From Mesorhizobium sp. M7A.F.Ca.US.006.01.1.1 (GTDB lineage: Bacteria; Pseudomonadota; Alphaproteobacteria; Rhizobiales; Rhizobiaceae), in assembly GCF_003997935.1 (NCBI RefSeq), contig NZ_RZQL01000038.1:1-35468 (forward strand): DNA of 35,468 nt. Reading direction: 5' to 3'. Under the pieces are notes generated by a model, which made no database searches, was not told the DNA's origin, and saw only the letters and a list, made by a program, of their open reading frames with translations. Both the position numbers and the translations under genes were made by a program. Within the stretch, counting starts at the first letter, position 1. Every line of letters begins with the position of its first letter. Shown piece after piece: positions 7,138-16,528 of this stretch.

Positions 7138-8036
7138 GGCTGGTTGTCACCGGACGCGACGGGCAGGTCGCGGCAAGCCTCCTGGAGGCCGGCCAGGGGG
7201 CCGCCGGCGTTGAGGTCATCGCCATTGGCCGTCCGCAACTCGATCTGGCAAAACCCGACACGGTGATCGAAGCCATCGCGGCCGCGAAGCCTGATATCGT
7301 CGTGTCGGCTGCCGCCTACACGGCGGTGGATCAGGCCGAAGACGAGCCCGATCTGGCATTCGCGGTGAACGCCGTCGGCGCCGGCAAGGTGGCGCAAGCA
7401 GCAAGCCGCCTCGGCGTTCCCGTCATCCATCTTTCGACCGACTATGTCTTCGACGGCACCAAGGACGCCGCCTATGTCGAGACCGACGCGACCGCACCAA
7501 CCAGCGTCTATGGCGCCTCCAAGCTTGCCGGCGAGCAGGCGGTTGCAGCAGCCAATCCGCGCCATCTGATCCTGCGCACGGCATGGGTCTACAGCCCGTT
7601 CGGCAAGAATTTCGTGAAAACCATGCTGCGGCTGGCCGCCGACCGCGACGAGATCGCGGTGGTGGCCGATCAGTGGGGAAATCCAACATCGGCACTTGAT
7701 ATCGCCGACGCGATCCTGCACGCGGCGGCACAGCTGCAGGAGGGCGCCGCCACATCCGGCCTCTATCATCTGGCCGGAACCGGCGAGGCCAACTGGAGCG
7801 GCTTTGCCCGTCATATCCTGGACACAAGCCGCGTGTTTGGTGGTCCTTGGGCGCGGGTACGGGACATTGCTACGATGGACTATCCGACCAAGGCGCGCCG
7901 CCCCGCCAATTCCCGGCTATCGAACGCGAAATTCGCCTCCATCTTCGGCTGGAACGCACCGGATTGGCGTCAATCGACCGAGGCGGTGGTGCGCCGGCTT
8001 CTCGACAGTGAGACGAAACAGGCATTGACGGCATGA
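7134..8036 (+). CDS. rfbD: dTDP-4-dehydrorhamnose reductase
   Basis: RfbD/RmlD uses NAD(P)H to reduce dTDP-4-keto-rhamnose to dTDP-L-rhamnose, the activated sugar for the rhamnosyltransferases downstream. The 300-residue SDR has the cofactor loop TGRDGQV (6-12), [20 protein letters not shown] and YGASKLAGE with the Tyr-x3-Lys pair. The GTG start at 7134 overlaps the rfbB stop, and its own TGA overlaps the ATG of the next gene (ATGA). Codon use and GC match rfbB. Confidence 0.95.
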   Translation: MRLVVTGRDGQVAASLLEAGQGAAGVEVIAIGRPQLDLAKPDTVIEAIAAAKPDIVVSAAAYTAVDQAEDEPDLAFAVNAVGAGKVAQAASRLGVPVIHLSTDYVFDGTKDAAYVETDATAPTSVYGASKLAGEQAVAAANPRHLILRTAWVYSPFGKNFVKTMLRLAADRDEIAVVADQWGNPTSALDIADAILHAAAQLQEGAATSGLYHLAGTGEANWSGFARHILDTSRVFGGPWARVRDIATMDYPTKARRPANSRLSNAKFASIFGWNAPDWRQSTEAVVRRLLDSETKQALTA

Positions 8037-11000
8037 ACAAGCACTCGTCACCCGAGACCGTGCGCGATGGGATGCCTGCTGGCAAGGCACGCACCAAAGC
8101 GAAAACGGCACGGCCTGCAAAGCAGGACGTTTCACTTCGTGACCTGTACGACGCGCATCGCGGCAAAGTGTCGGATAAATGGTCGATCTATCTCAGCACC
8201 TATGACCATATTTTTTCAGAGTATCGAGACAGGCCGGTTCGAATCCTGGAAATCGGAGTTCAGAACGGCGGCTCCCTGGAGATATGGCAGAAATATTTCC
8301 CCAATGCGGAACTTATTCTTGGCTGCGATGTAAATGCAGACTGCGGAAATCTTGTTTTCGACGACAAGAGGATCGAGATATCCATAGGTGATGCCAACAC
8401 TGATGAAGTCGAGCGCGATATCGTTTCGCGGTCGAAAAAATTCGATATTATCATTGATGACGGATCGCACCTGTCTTCGGATATAATACGCTCGTTCGCG
8501 CGATATTTCCCCCACCTTTCCGAAGGGGGCATGTACATCGCCGAAGATCTGCATTGCAGTTATTGGCAGGAGTTCGAGGGCGGTCTGTACGATCCGCTTT
8601 CCTCGATGTCGTTTTTCAAGCGCCTGCTTGATGTGGTCAACCATGAGCATTGGGGGCTGGATCGCCGTCGGGTCGATGCCTTGGCGACTTTCGCAGAGAG
8701 GCACCAAGTCGCATTCAACGAAGCTTCTCTCGCATCGGTTCATTCCGTCGAGTTCTTGAATTCGCTTTGCATTGTAACGAAGTTGCCAACTCCGGAAAAC
8801 GTCCTGGGTGCGCGTAGCGTGCACGGGCAGGTCGCGCTCGCCGACGAGGGCATGGTTGCTCTCGACGAGACGAGGAGCAAGGCGACTGACCAAACCGGAA
8901 ACCCATGGTCGCTGAGAACGACGACCATGGAAGCGGAAATCGAAACCAACAGGGCGTTGGTGGTAAGCCAGGAAGCACGCATCGAGGCCTATTCCGGTGA
9001 GATGGTCGAGATAAGCGAGCGGGTCAGAAGTCGCGAGGAAGAGATCGCTGCGCTGGAAGAAGAGATTGCTGCGCTGACGGTCGAGCGTGAGCAATTCCGC
9101 GTGGCCGCGCAAGCACTGCAGTTGGCCGGCGCGAATCTCGCCGCAAGGGACCAGGACATCGCGACGCTTCGGCGTGAGTTGCAGGAGCGCGAACATAAGC
9201 TGCAGGAACGCGACCGGCAGATGGCCCTTTTGAATCACGAAATCGAATTGGTTCACAGCAGCCGGACCTGGCGATACCGATCGATCTGGAAGAGGCTTGT
9301 GTCACCCCCAACTGACGCAATTCTTTATGCCGGACGGACCATTACGCTCAACGCACTTCATCACCTGGAAGGCGTGCCATTGGGCAAGGGGGCGACGGAG
9401 TGGACAATAACGGGCGATGATCCGCAGTTCGAACTCCTCTGTCCGGGCTCCCGGCCTTTGCCCCCCGGACACTACAGGCTCAGCGTACGCGTCCCGGCTG
9501 AAACGGACGCGTTGACTGACGCGCGCCTCTATGTTGACAGCGGCAGGGGGTACAACGAAATCGAACGGATCGATCTGCGGTTTCTTTTGAACGGCAAAGG
9601 CCTGGCAGCGGCGACCTTCCCGCTTAATGTAGCAGCCTTGAACCTGCGTTTCGATCCAAGCGACCGTGCCGGCCAGATCACGATCGGCCGTGTCCGGCTG
9701 CGTCGGCTGGGGCGGATCGAATATTATGCTCGTCTTGTCGCCGGGCTAGCCTCCCGCCACCTGACAAGCCCTCGTTCTCTCGGGCGGTTTGCCGCGCGTG
9801 CTGTAAAAATCTTGAGGCAAGGCGGCCTCAGGGGATTTGCGGCCACCCTCCGATCCGCGGAAGCACGAGGCGCACTGGGGGGTGCTACATATGAAGGGTG
9901 GATTGCGCTCAACGATACGCCAACGGACCTCGACGTTGCGGACATGAGGCGGCGGTTGGCTCTGTTGGAGAAGCCGCCGCTCATTTCGGTACTCATGCCT
10001 GTCTACAATACTCCAGAGAGCCTCCTGCGGGGGGCGATCGAGAGCGTCCGCGCCCAGAGCCATGAGAACTGGGAGTTGTGCATAGCGGACGATTGCTCGA
10101 CGGAGCCGCATGTGCGGCGCATTTTGAACGAATATAGGAAACGCGATCCGCGCATCAAAATCGTCTTTCGCGATAAGAACGGCCATATCTCGCATGCATC
10201 CAATTCTGCCCTGGAACTGGTTACTGGCGAGTGGGTTGCGTTGCTCGACCACGACGATCTTCTGCGCTCGCACGCGCTGGCCGAGATCGTGCTGGAAATC
10301 GATCGCCATCCTGACGCCGAACTGATCTACAGCGATGAAGACAAGATCGATGCGGAAGGCAGGCGCTATGCCCCCTGTTTCAAGCCGGATTTCTCGCGGG
10401 AGCTTTTCCGCTCACAGAACTATCTGAATCACCTCACCGTGCACCGGGCGGAAAATATCCGCGCCGTCGGCGGCTGGCGCCCCGGCTTCGAGGGCAGCCA
10501 GGACTATGATCTCAATCTGCGCGTCTTCGAGCGCATTGGCCCTGAAAGAATTAGGCACATTCCGAAGGTGCTCTACCATTGGCGCGCGGTGGAAGGCTCG
10601 ACAGCGCTTGGCGGTTCGCAGAAAAGCTACGCCTATGTGGCTGGGTTGCGTGCGCTGGAAGAACATGTCGAACGCATGAATATCCCGGCGAAAGCTGAGG
10701 AAGCTCCCGGCACACCCTTTTACCGCCTTCGGTTTTTCGTCCCCGAACCGCAGCCGCTCGTAAGCCTGATCATCCCAACGCGCGACAAGGTTGAACTCCT
10801 TCGCAATTGTGTGGAGTCCATCCGCGAAAAGACCACCTACGGGAATTACGAGATTCTGGTGGTCGACAATGGCTCGATGGAGGAGGAGACGCTCGCTTAT
10901 TTCAGGGAACTGAAGAAAGCGAAGAATGTCCGTGTGCTCCGTTACGACAAGCCGTTCAACTATTCCGCGATCAACAATTTCGCCGTGGGAAAAGCGAAGG

Positions 11001-11575
11001 GCTCGATCATCGGCCTCGTCAACAACGACATCGAGGTGATCTCGCCGGACTGGCTGACGGAAATGGCCTCCTGGGCCGTCCAGCCGGATGTGGGTTGTGT
11101 CGGCGCCAAGCTCTATTATGCCAATGACACGGTTCAGCATGGCGGGGTGATTGTTGGAGTGGGCGGTGTCGCCGGTCATTCGCATAAGCACTTCCCGCGC
11201 CATCATCCAGGATATTTTAGCAGACTGAAGGTCCTGCAGAACCTCTCCGCTGTCACCGCAGCCTGTCTGCTGATCCGCAAAAGCGTGTTCGAAGAGGTCG
11301 GGGGCCTCAATGAGATCGACCTGACGGTCGCCTTCAACGATGTGGACCTTTGCCTGAAAGTGCAGGAAGCGGGCTACACAAACGTCTGGACGCCCTATGC
11401 GGAGCTTTACCACCTTGAAAGCATCTCTCGCGGCGCCGAGGATGCTCCGGAAAAAATGGCGCGTTTCAAGAGTGAGATTATGTATATGCAAAGACGGTGG
11501 AAAAAGATCATTGAACATGATCCTTTCTATTCGCCGAACTTGACAAGAGGGCGCGAAGATTTCTCGCTAGGCTGA
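8033..11575 (+). CDS. Multidomain polysaccharide protein: SAM methyltransferase, coiled coil, two GT2 glycosyltransferases
   Basis: This 1180-residue cytoplasmic protein has four parts. Residues about 40-250 resemble MycE-type metal-dependent sugar O-methyltransferases: LEIGVQNGGSLEIW, IIDDGSH, then GGMYIAEDLHCSYW. Residues about 298-410 form a Glu/Arg-rich coiled coil ending SSRTWRYRSIW. A beta-rich segment (about 440-570) follows. Two GT2 domains begin near 649 (PLISVLMPVYNT, with LLDHDDLL near 738) and near 908 (PLVSLIIPTRDK, with LVNNDIEVISPDW). The ATG overlaps the rfbD stop, so it belongs to the rhamnose operon, and rhamnosyl transfer is a likely but unproven activity. The combination recalls WbdD plus a polymerase: methyl cap, coiled-coil ruler and chain extension. 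Exact linkages cannot be read from sequence. Confidence 0.88.
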   Translation: MNKHSSPETVRDGMPAGKARTKAKTARPAKQDVSLRDLYDAHRGKVSDKWSIYLSTYDHIFSEYRDRPVRILEIGVQNGGSLEIWQKYFPNAELILGCDVNADCGNLVFDDKRIEISIGDANTDEVERDIVSRSKKFDIIIDDGSHLSSDIIRSFARYFPHLSEGGMYIAEDLHCSYWQEFEGGLYDPLSSMSFFKRLLDVVNHEHWGLDRRRVDALATFAERHQVAFNEASLASVHSVEFLNSLCIVTKLPTPENVLGARSVHGQVALADEGMVALDETRSKATDQTGNPWSLRTTTMEAEIETNRALVVSQEARIEAYSGEMVEISERVRSREEEIAALEEEIAALTVEREQFRVAAQALQLAGANLAARDQDIATLRRELQEREHKLQERDRQMALLNHEIELVHSSRTWRYRSIWKRLVSPPTDAILYAGRTITLNALHHLEGVPLGKGATEWTITGDDPQFELLCPGSRPLPPGHYRLSVRVPAETDALTDARLYVDSGRGYNEIERIDLRFLLNGKGLAAATFPLNVAALNLRFDPSDRAGQITIGRVRLRRLGRIEYYARLVAGLASRHLTSPRSLGRFAARAVKILRQGGLRGFAATLRSAEARGALGGATYEGWIALNDTPTDLDVADMRRRLALLEKPPLISVLMPVYNTPESLLRGAIESVRAQSHENWELCIADDCSTEPHVRRILNEYRKRDPRIKIVFRDKNGHISHASNSALELVTGEWVALLDHDDLLRSHALAEIVLEIDRHPDAELIYSDEDKIDAEGRRYAPCFKPDFSRELFRSQNYLNHLTVHRAENIRAVGGWRPGFEGSQDYDLNLRVFERIGPERIRHIPKVLYHWRAVEGSTALGGSQKSYAYVAGLRALEEHVERMNIPAKAEEAPGTPFYRLRFFVPEPQPLVSLIIPTRDKVELLRNCVESIREKTTYGNYEILVVDNGSMEEETLAYFRELKKAKNVRVLRYDKPFNYSAINNFAVGKAKGSIIGLVNNDIEVISPDWLTEMASWAVQPDVGCVGAKLYYANDTVQHGGVIVGVGGVAGHSHKHFPRHHPGYFSRLKVLQNLSAVTAACLLIRKSVFEEVGGLNEIDLTVAFNDVDLCLKVQEAGYTNVWTPYAELYHLESISRGAEDAPEKMARFKSEIMYMQRRWKKIIEHDPFYSPNLTRGREDFSLG

Positions 11576-11591
11576 CATCGGAGAGGATAGA

Positions 11592-11693
11592 ATGGCCAGG
11601 GTCGGCTTCAATGTGAAGAAATTATTCGACGCCGACGCTTCGGTTCTCGATGAGCATGTGCTCGGCCAGTCTATGTATGTGATGAGGAAATAA
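11592..11693 (+). pseudogene. 33-codon open frame, possible C-terminal gene remnant
   Basis: ATG 11592 follows a GGAGAGG-like ribosome site and encodes 33 residues ending DEHVLGQSMYVMRK. The hydrophobic strand with a basic tail resembles the final strand of class I methyltransferases. It is too short to act alone and sits just before another methyltransferase fragment. A leftover from deletion or recombination is the simplest reading; a genuine small protein is not excluded. Confidence 0.35.
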
Positions 11694-11699
11694 AATCAG

Positions 11700-11984
11700 A
11701 TGCGGTTCTTCCGGAAGTCTCCCTCAGCGCTAGAGCCGCGCACCAAGAACATTACCTCGGCGTTGAACCTTGCCGGAAAGGGCATCGAATATGGCCCCTT
11801 GCATGCCGCACTTCTACGGAAGCCGCATTACGACGTTTCCTATGTGGACCATGCTGACCGCGCTTCCCTAATGCAACACTATGCCAACGATCCTAACGTC
11901 GACATCAGCCTGATACCTGAGATCGACATCGTCACCGGCGGCAAGCTGATTTCTGAATTTCTCCAAACATTTGAAAAGATATGA
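11700..11984 (+). pseudogene. N-terminal fragment of a class I SAM methyltransferase
   Basis: The 94 residues include GKGIEYGPLHAALLRK and YDVSYVDHADRASLMQHY. These match the SAM-binding start of a polysaccharide-locus methyltransferase family (G-x-E-x-G-P, then V-x-Y-x-D-H-A-D-R). The rest of the fold, with the expected D-x-V-I-A-S-H-V-x-E-H strand, is missing: the frame ends 30 residues later at EFLQTFEKI. The stop overlaps the ATG of the next open frame (ATGA). It looks like a truncated relative of the downstream methyltransferase. Function as a short protein is improbable. Confidence 0.55.
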
Positions 11985-12931
11985 GGGGCTATGGCCTTTC
12001 GAAATCAAGGCCGAAGGTGCTGAACAAACGTTCCCGGTACCAAGATATGATTCAAGAGAATATGGCGACGATGGGCATTTATCTGGATGTCGATTTCTAT
12101 CGAAACAGCTATGCCGATTTGGCTCATATGAGCGACGAACATCTCCACGATCATTTTATGAAGCATGGCGCTCAAGAGGGGCGGTTGGGCACGCGCATGT
12201 CATTGCGCGAGCACTTTCTAAATGAAGTGAGATCAAACCGCTCGATCCTCGAAATCGGCCCGTTCTGTAACCCCCAGGTGACTGGCGGAAACGTTCGGTA
12301 TTTCGACGTCCTTGATAGTCAACAATTGGTCGCCAGGGCCGAGCAGATCGGGTATCCAATAAAGGCTGTTCCACAAATTCACTACACGTCACCCGTCGGC
12401 GATCTTTCGGTGGTTCCCGACAGGTTCGCTGCTGCGATCAGTTGTCACTGTATCGAACACCAACCCGATTTGATCCACCATCTTCAGCAGGTCGCAAATA
12501 TCCTGGACGATGGCGGACGATACTACGTGATCGTTCCGGACAAGCGCTATTGCTTTGATCACTTCATTCCCGAATCCACGATTGCCGATTTTCTGGACGC
12601 ACATTTTTCGCAGCGCAGAACGCACAGTCTCGCTAGTGTGATCGAACATCGCGCCCTGACTGTGCATAATGATTGCGTTCGGCATTGGCAGGGTGACCAT
12701 GGTACCCCGTTGCAATCTTCAGAAATTGTGAACCGCGTACGCGTTGCGATTGAAGAATATAAGCAAGCCGATGGCGGCTATGTCGATGTCCACGCATGGC
12801 AGTTTACACCGGACGGCTTTCAGCGCGACATCCAAGCCTTATATGAACTCGGCTACTCGCCATTACGCCCGTCGAAAGTGCATGCGACATCGCGTAACCG
12901 AAATGAATTCACTGCTATCTTGTCGCGCTAA
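11981..12931 (+). CDS. SAM-dependent methyltransferase with an N-terminal FYxxxYxDL/HGxxEGR motif
   Basis: The 316-residue frame carries two parts. Residues about 34-70 hold DVDFYRNSYADL...HFMKHGAQEGRLG. This is a short motif found in many polysaccharide-biosynthesis proteins, usually written FDxxYYLxxNPDV...HYxxHGxxEGR. From about 87 a class I methyltransferase follows: SILEIGPFCNP, RYFDVLD, AAISCHCIEH and DDGGRYYVIVPDKR. A Cys/His-rich stretch covers the central strand. The ATG at 11981 overlaps the preceding fragment's stop, but the first 22 residues look random; ATG 12047 or 12062 may be the true start. It probably methylates a sugar or the chain end in the cytoplasm. GC is lower than in rfbACBD. 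Confidence 0.8.
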   Translation: MRGYGLSKSRPKVLNKRSRYQDMIQENMATMGIYLDVDFYRNSYADLAHMSDEHLHDHFMKHGAQEGRLGTRMSLREHFLNEVRSNRSILEIGPFCNPQVTGGNVRYFDVLDSQQLVARAEQIGYPIKAVPQIHYTSPVGDLSVVPDRFAAAISCHCIEHQPDLIHHLQQVANILDDGGRYYVIVPDKRYCFDHFIPESTIADFLDAHFSQRRTHSLASVIEHRALTVHNDCVRHWQGDHGTPLQSSEIVNRVRVAIEEYKQADGGYVDVHAWQFTPDGFQRDIQALYELGYSPLRPSKVHATSRNRNEFTAILSR

Positions 12932-13075
12932 AGCAGACCGCTCTTCTACATCTCGGCATTCGGACGATGAATTCGTGCAGATTACCCAAAGTCAGTCGGA
13001 AGGGCTGGAGCGGTAAGAAGTCTTTGTTAAAGAAACGTGCCGATTAAGAGGTTGGTCGTATAATTGAGACTCCCT

Positions 13076-15595
13076 TCAAGCATTTTTTCCGGTGCCCGTT
13101 TGTAGCCTGAAAATTCTGCCATTCACCATGATTAGGAGAATGACCGAAACCACAAAGCCGGCAATGCAGAATTCCAGCGTTCTCAGCAGATAACTGCTAT
13201 CATAATAGAAACGAATTTTGCTTCGCCCATTCACCTCAACGGCAGGAAAAAAATCTAAAAACTTTTTTAGCTCTACGGGCTTTCCATCCAGCGTGGCTCG
13301 CCAATATTTGTTGGTGCGGATGGGGAAAATGATCCACCCATGTGTTGCGCCTGAATATTCCACTGTCACGTCATCCGGTCGATATGTTGCAAGTCGCACC
13401 GAGCCAAAATCTGCTTCCGGTTGCCCGTCTAACCCATGCACATAATAGCCTGAGCCTAGAACCGCGTGATTTTCGACAACATCGATGCCCGGCTCCACCG
13501 GCGTGATAGAGAAATTTTGAGGAAGATGAGTTTTCTCAATAACTCTAATTTTTGGGATGCCGGGAAATACACTCAACCCAACTTGATAGGTTGCCCCTCC
13601 GGCGGTTTCGAAGGCCCATGCACTGAGTAACTTTTGGCTGTCGGGTTTGGTCATCGAAATGACGTACCGATAGGTGCTGGCCACAAGGGGGACATCTTGA
13701 TTGAATTGAAATGTGGCGAATTGATTGTTTCGTATCGCCTTCGGCGGTAATTCGGCGTGAGCTACCAGAAGCTCATCTTTGTAAAGGTCAAACGTCAATG
13801 CCGAAGGGGCGTAGTCCTGATCATATGTTCCGAATAACACCTGTACGTTCGTGGCGCTCATGGGCTTGTCGATTAACAAGTCACCTGTGAGGGCGCCCTT
13901 GTTGAGGGGGAGGGTGGGCCTTTGACCAGTTCCAGAGGTTTCATGTGCCAATTCGGTGGCGCATCCACCTTTGACGAGAAAAAATCGGACAGCAGCATAG
14001 GTAATTCCTCGGCTGGAGAAATTAATGTCCGAGCATTGAATGACGGAGGCGGTATATGTTGTCTGATAAGAAGGCGCTATGTCCTGAGCTATTTTCTTTT
14101 GAGCATCGGTGCGAAAGCCATGAGCAAATAACTCTGGCAATCGATAGTTCGACAAAGAACCAGAAACAAGAAAGCTGTCATCGGAAACAATGCTTTGACC
14201 AGGAAGAATTTTAGACAACACATATGATATTGACGGGGTTTCTGGGAAGAATGTCTCGATGTCGGGTCTCGCATTGATTTGCCTGAACCAGTAGCCGAGA
14301 TTAATTGCCTGAAGTAGGCATATGAACAGAACGAAATGTGATTTGTAATAAGGCTCGTATTTTGGGGATGTGGGAGATATGTAATTAATCGCATAGGAAG
14401 AGAGTATGGCTACTGATAATCCAAAAAGTATAGATGCTCTGCTCCAGGTGTTTAAATCGAATCCAGGGATTAATTTCACGAGGTTGGCAGGCGCTGCGCC
14501 AAATGCTGTTGCAATTGTGAATATTGCAATGATTAATCCAAAGAGGGCGAATCGATTTCGTGTCCGAAAGATTATGTATATCGCAAGGATAGTGAGTAGG
14601 GCGGCTGGTATTCCAGCCGAAAAAGTGCGCTCGACACCTAAATGATCTGAAAAATCAGAGCCAAACATATAGATAATGTCGTAAGGGGAGAATGCTGTTC
14701 CACTTGTTCGGCTAGACAAATCGGTTGAATCGAGAATGTCTCTGGTTTGCAAGAGGCCGGGGAGGGCTAGGAATGCACCGGCAATGCCTGCGCAGCCGAG
14801 CCCGACAATTCGCCTGATCGGGAGCTGATTGATGCCGATGCTCCTGAGTTCGGCAAGAAGAACTACGATTCCCAGTATCAGTGACGAGATGGCACCAAGG
14901 AGGGCCACAAATGGAAAGCCGCCTAGGCCCATCAAGGCTACGCTGAAAGTGAATCCTAAGGCCCAACTCAAACGGCCTGTCTGCCAGTATCGGAGTTGAG
15001 TGGCGAGAACCCATGGAATAAGAGCGCTCGTTGTCAGGTGCGGCCAATGTGCCCATGCGATGTTGAAACCGCAAAATGCGAATACCATGGCGCCAAAAAC
15101 TGCCGCCCTGCGATTACTGAACATGAAGAACAGCAGGAAATAAGTGCCAAAGGCAGCCAGGAGATAGTTGGTAAGAATTGCGAACGTGTAGCCCATGGCC
15201 TCATTGGGGGTTAGCGCATAAATTAGAAAGGGTATTGAAAGGCCTTCGTAGATCGGCGACTGGATGCCTGTTGCGCCCAGTTGATGGACGGGGTTCCATA
15301 GTGGGAGATGTCCTTCCCATAACTCTCGCCTAAACTCTCGCCAGTTCGGCAGGCGGTGATCCAGCGCGTCAGAACGCTCTGCATTGATAAGTGGGGTGTC
15401 GATCCCAGCATTGTCCCATCCTGGATAAGCCAGCAGCAGATCCATTGGTGCCAGCGTTTGCCGAAAAGGATTGACGCCAACAATCCCCAGGACGAGGACG
15501 AAAAGAAGCATCATCGAAATGAGGTGTCGCAGAAATGGGGTCTCTCCCAGCAAATGGCTGTTTTGCACGGGCGCTTCCCCCATTTGCGTGTTCAT
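13076..15595 (-). CDS. YfhO-family GT-C membrane protein (probable periplasmic glycosyltransferase)
   Basis: This 839-residue integral membrane protein has about a dozen hydrophobic segments through residue 430, a large soluble domain (about 440-800) and a last transmembrane helix before the C-terminus. The N-terminal loop with DLLLAYPGWDN and LPNWREFRRELWEGHLPLWNP is the usual catalytic-loop region of YfhO/GT-C proteins. Near 770 GWIIFPIRTNKYWRATLDGK matches the YfhO C-terminal motif (Y-x-x-G-W-x-A-x-x-D-G-K). GT-C enzymes use polyprenyl-phosphate sugars on the outer membrane face. The ATG overlaps the upstream gene's stop (ATGA). GC is low: 21 of 60 bases in 14521-14580, against 36 of 60 in 6901-6960 within rfbB, suggesting transfer. 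Confidence 0.85.
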   Translation of the reverse strand: MNTQMGEAPVQNSHLLGETPFLRHLISMMLLFVLVLGIVGVNPFRQTLAPMDLLLAYPGWDNAGIDTPLINAERSDALDHRLPNWREFRRELWEGHLPLWNPVHQLGATGIQSPIYEGLSIPFLIYALTPNEAMGYTFAILTNYLLAAFGTYFLLFFMFSNRRAAVFGAMVFAFCGFNIAWAHWPHLTTSALIPWVLATQLRYWQTGRLSWALGFTFSVALMGLGGFPFVALLGAISSLILGIVVLLAELRSIGINQLPIRRIVGLGCAGIAGAFLALPGLLQTRDILDSTDLSSRTSGTAFSPYDIIYMFGSDFSDHLGVERTFSAGIPAALLTILAIYIIFRTRNRFALFGLIIAIFTIATAFGAAPANLVKLIPGFDLNTWSRASILFGLSVAILSSYAINYISPTSPKYEPYYKSHFVLFICLLQAINLGYWFRQINARPDIETFFPETPSISYVLSKILPGQSIVSDDSFLVSGSLSNYRLPELFAHGFRTDAQKKIAQDIAPSYQTTYTASVIQCSDINFSSRGITYAAVRFFLVKGGCATELAHETSGTGQRPTLPLNKGALTGDLLIDKPMSATNVQVLFGTYDQDYAPSALTFDLYKDELLVAHAELPPKAIRNNQFATFQFNQDVPLVASTYRYVISMTKPDSQKLLSAWAFETAGGATYQVGLSVFPGIPKIRVIEKTHLPQNFSITPVEPGIDVVENHAVLGSGYYVHGLDGQPEADFGSVRLATYRPDDVTVEYSGATHGWIIFPIRTNKYWRATLDGKPVELKKFLDFFPAVEVNGRSKIRFYYDSSYLLRTLEFCIAGFVVSVILLIMVNGRIFRLQTGTGKNA

Positions 15596-16524
15596 GCGTT
15601 CTTCCCCTTTTGCAATATCAATTCCACCAGGGCGACCAGGCAGTCTCCGAGAACGGTGACGAGCCGGTTGCCGAGAGCAACCGCGGTGGCTGCCGGAGGC
15701 GGCAGGCCCGCGGCGGCAAGCCCCATGATCAGGACTGCTTCACGCACCCCAAGCCCACCCGGCGCTCCCGGAACGACAAAGCCAATGAGCCAGGCAGCCG
15801 CTCCTATGCCGACCAGCTCGGCCACATGCCCCGCATCGTCCAGGGTTCTGGAAAGCGCAACGATCAGCAACCCATTGCCGATGAAAAACAGTGCATAGAG
15901 AAGAAAGGCTTCGGCAGAGACGATTAGCGCTCTTCTCCCGATGCCGGCGATCCTGAAGCGAAACAAAAGCGCTGTCCCGACGGCAAGCGCCAAAAGCCCG
16001 GCGGCGATTATTCCCGCAAGCAATCTAGGGTTATCGAGACCATAGCGCGCATAGGCATCCTGGAAAACCGGCCATGCCAGCAAGGCGGCCAACGTTCCTG
16101 CGGCAAGGACGATAATGGACAATTCCCCTATCTGGGCAAAGGCAAGCGCCTTGTTCGATGCTCCGGCATTGCGGGCGAGGGCAAACCGGCCAACCATATG
16201 CATCACGTTGCTCGGCAGGTATTTGTAGATCTGCGTCTTCCCAAAGATGCCAAGCGCACGACCCAGCCCAAGCGACGGCCCGTCAACGGCAACCAGGAAG
16301 CGATACCAGGCGATGCCGACCAGTTGCAGGATGACAGCATAGGCGAGGGCGCAGCCCGGTATGGCGATCAGAAAAAGTGGTGAGATGAGTTGTCGTTGCA
16401 GGTCGCCGAAGGAGCGATGGATCGCCAATCCTACGAAGACAAGCGCGGCAAGGCTGACAATCAGACCCCCGGCGCGAATTATTGAATTCAGCTTTTTGCT
16501 TTTGGCTGATGGTGCCGTCTGCAT
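15592..16524 (-). CDS. Flippase-like membrane protein (UPF0104 / lysylphosphatidylglycerol-synthase TM family)
   Basis: From ATG 16524 the protein has 310 residues and about eight hydrophobic helices. The family features are GKTQIYKYLPSNVMHMVGR near 100, and near 260 GFVVPGAPGGLGVREAVL, the P-G-G-x-G-x-R-E signature. The family is linked to lipid and lipid-linked sugar translocation. A longer frame to 16659 would overlap the methyltransferase gene and reads as low-complexity Ser/Arg sequence, so it is rejected. The start lies 4 nt after the methyltransferase stop and the stop overlaps the YfhO start, so all belong to one operon. A role in moving a polyprenyl-linked sugar for YfhO is inferred. 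Confidence 0.85.
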   Translation of the reverse strand: MQTAPSAKSKKLNSIIRAGGLIVSLAALVFVGLAIHRSFGDLQRQLISPLFLIAIPGCALAYAVILQLVGIAWYRFLVAVDGPSLGLGRALGIFGKTQIYKYLPSNVMHMVGRFALARNAGASNKALAFAQIGELSIIVLAAGTLAALLAWPVFQDAYARYGLDNPRLLAGIIAAGLLALAVGTALLFRFRIAGIGRRALIVSAEAFLLYALFFIGNGLLIVALSRTLDDAGHVAELVGIGAAAWLIGFVVPGAPGGLGVREAVLIMGLAAAGLPPPAATAVALGNRLVTVLGDCLVALVELILQKGKNA

Positions 16525-16528
16525 TGTC

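Noticed and set aside
12932..13075. Possible gene or terminator between the methyltransferase and the YfhO gene
   Set aside because: The 144-nt convergent gap shows neither a convincing hairpin nor a frame with a ribosome site.
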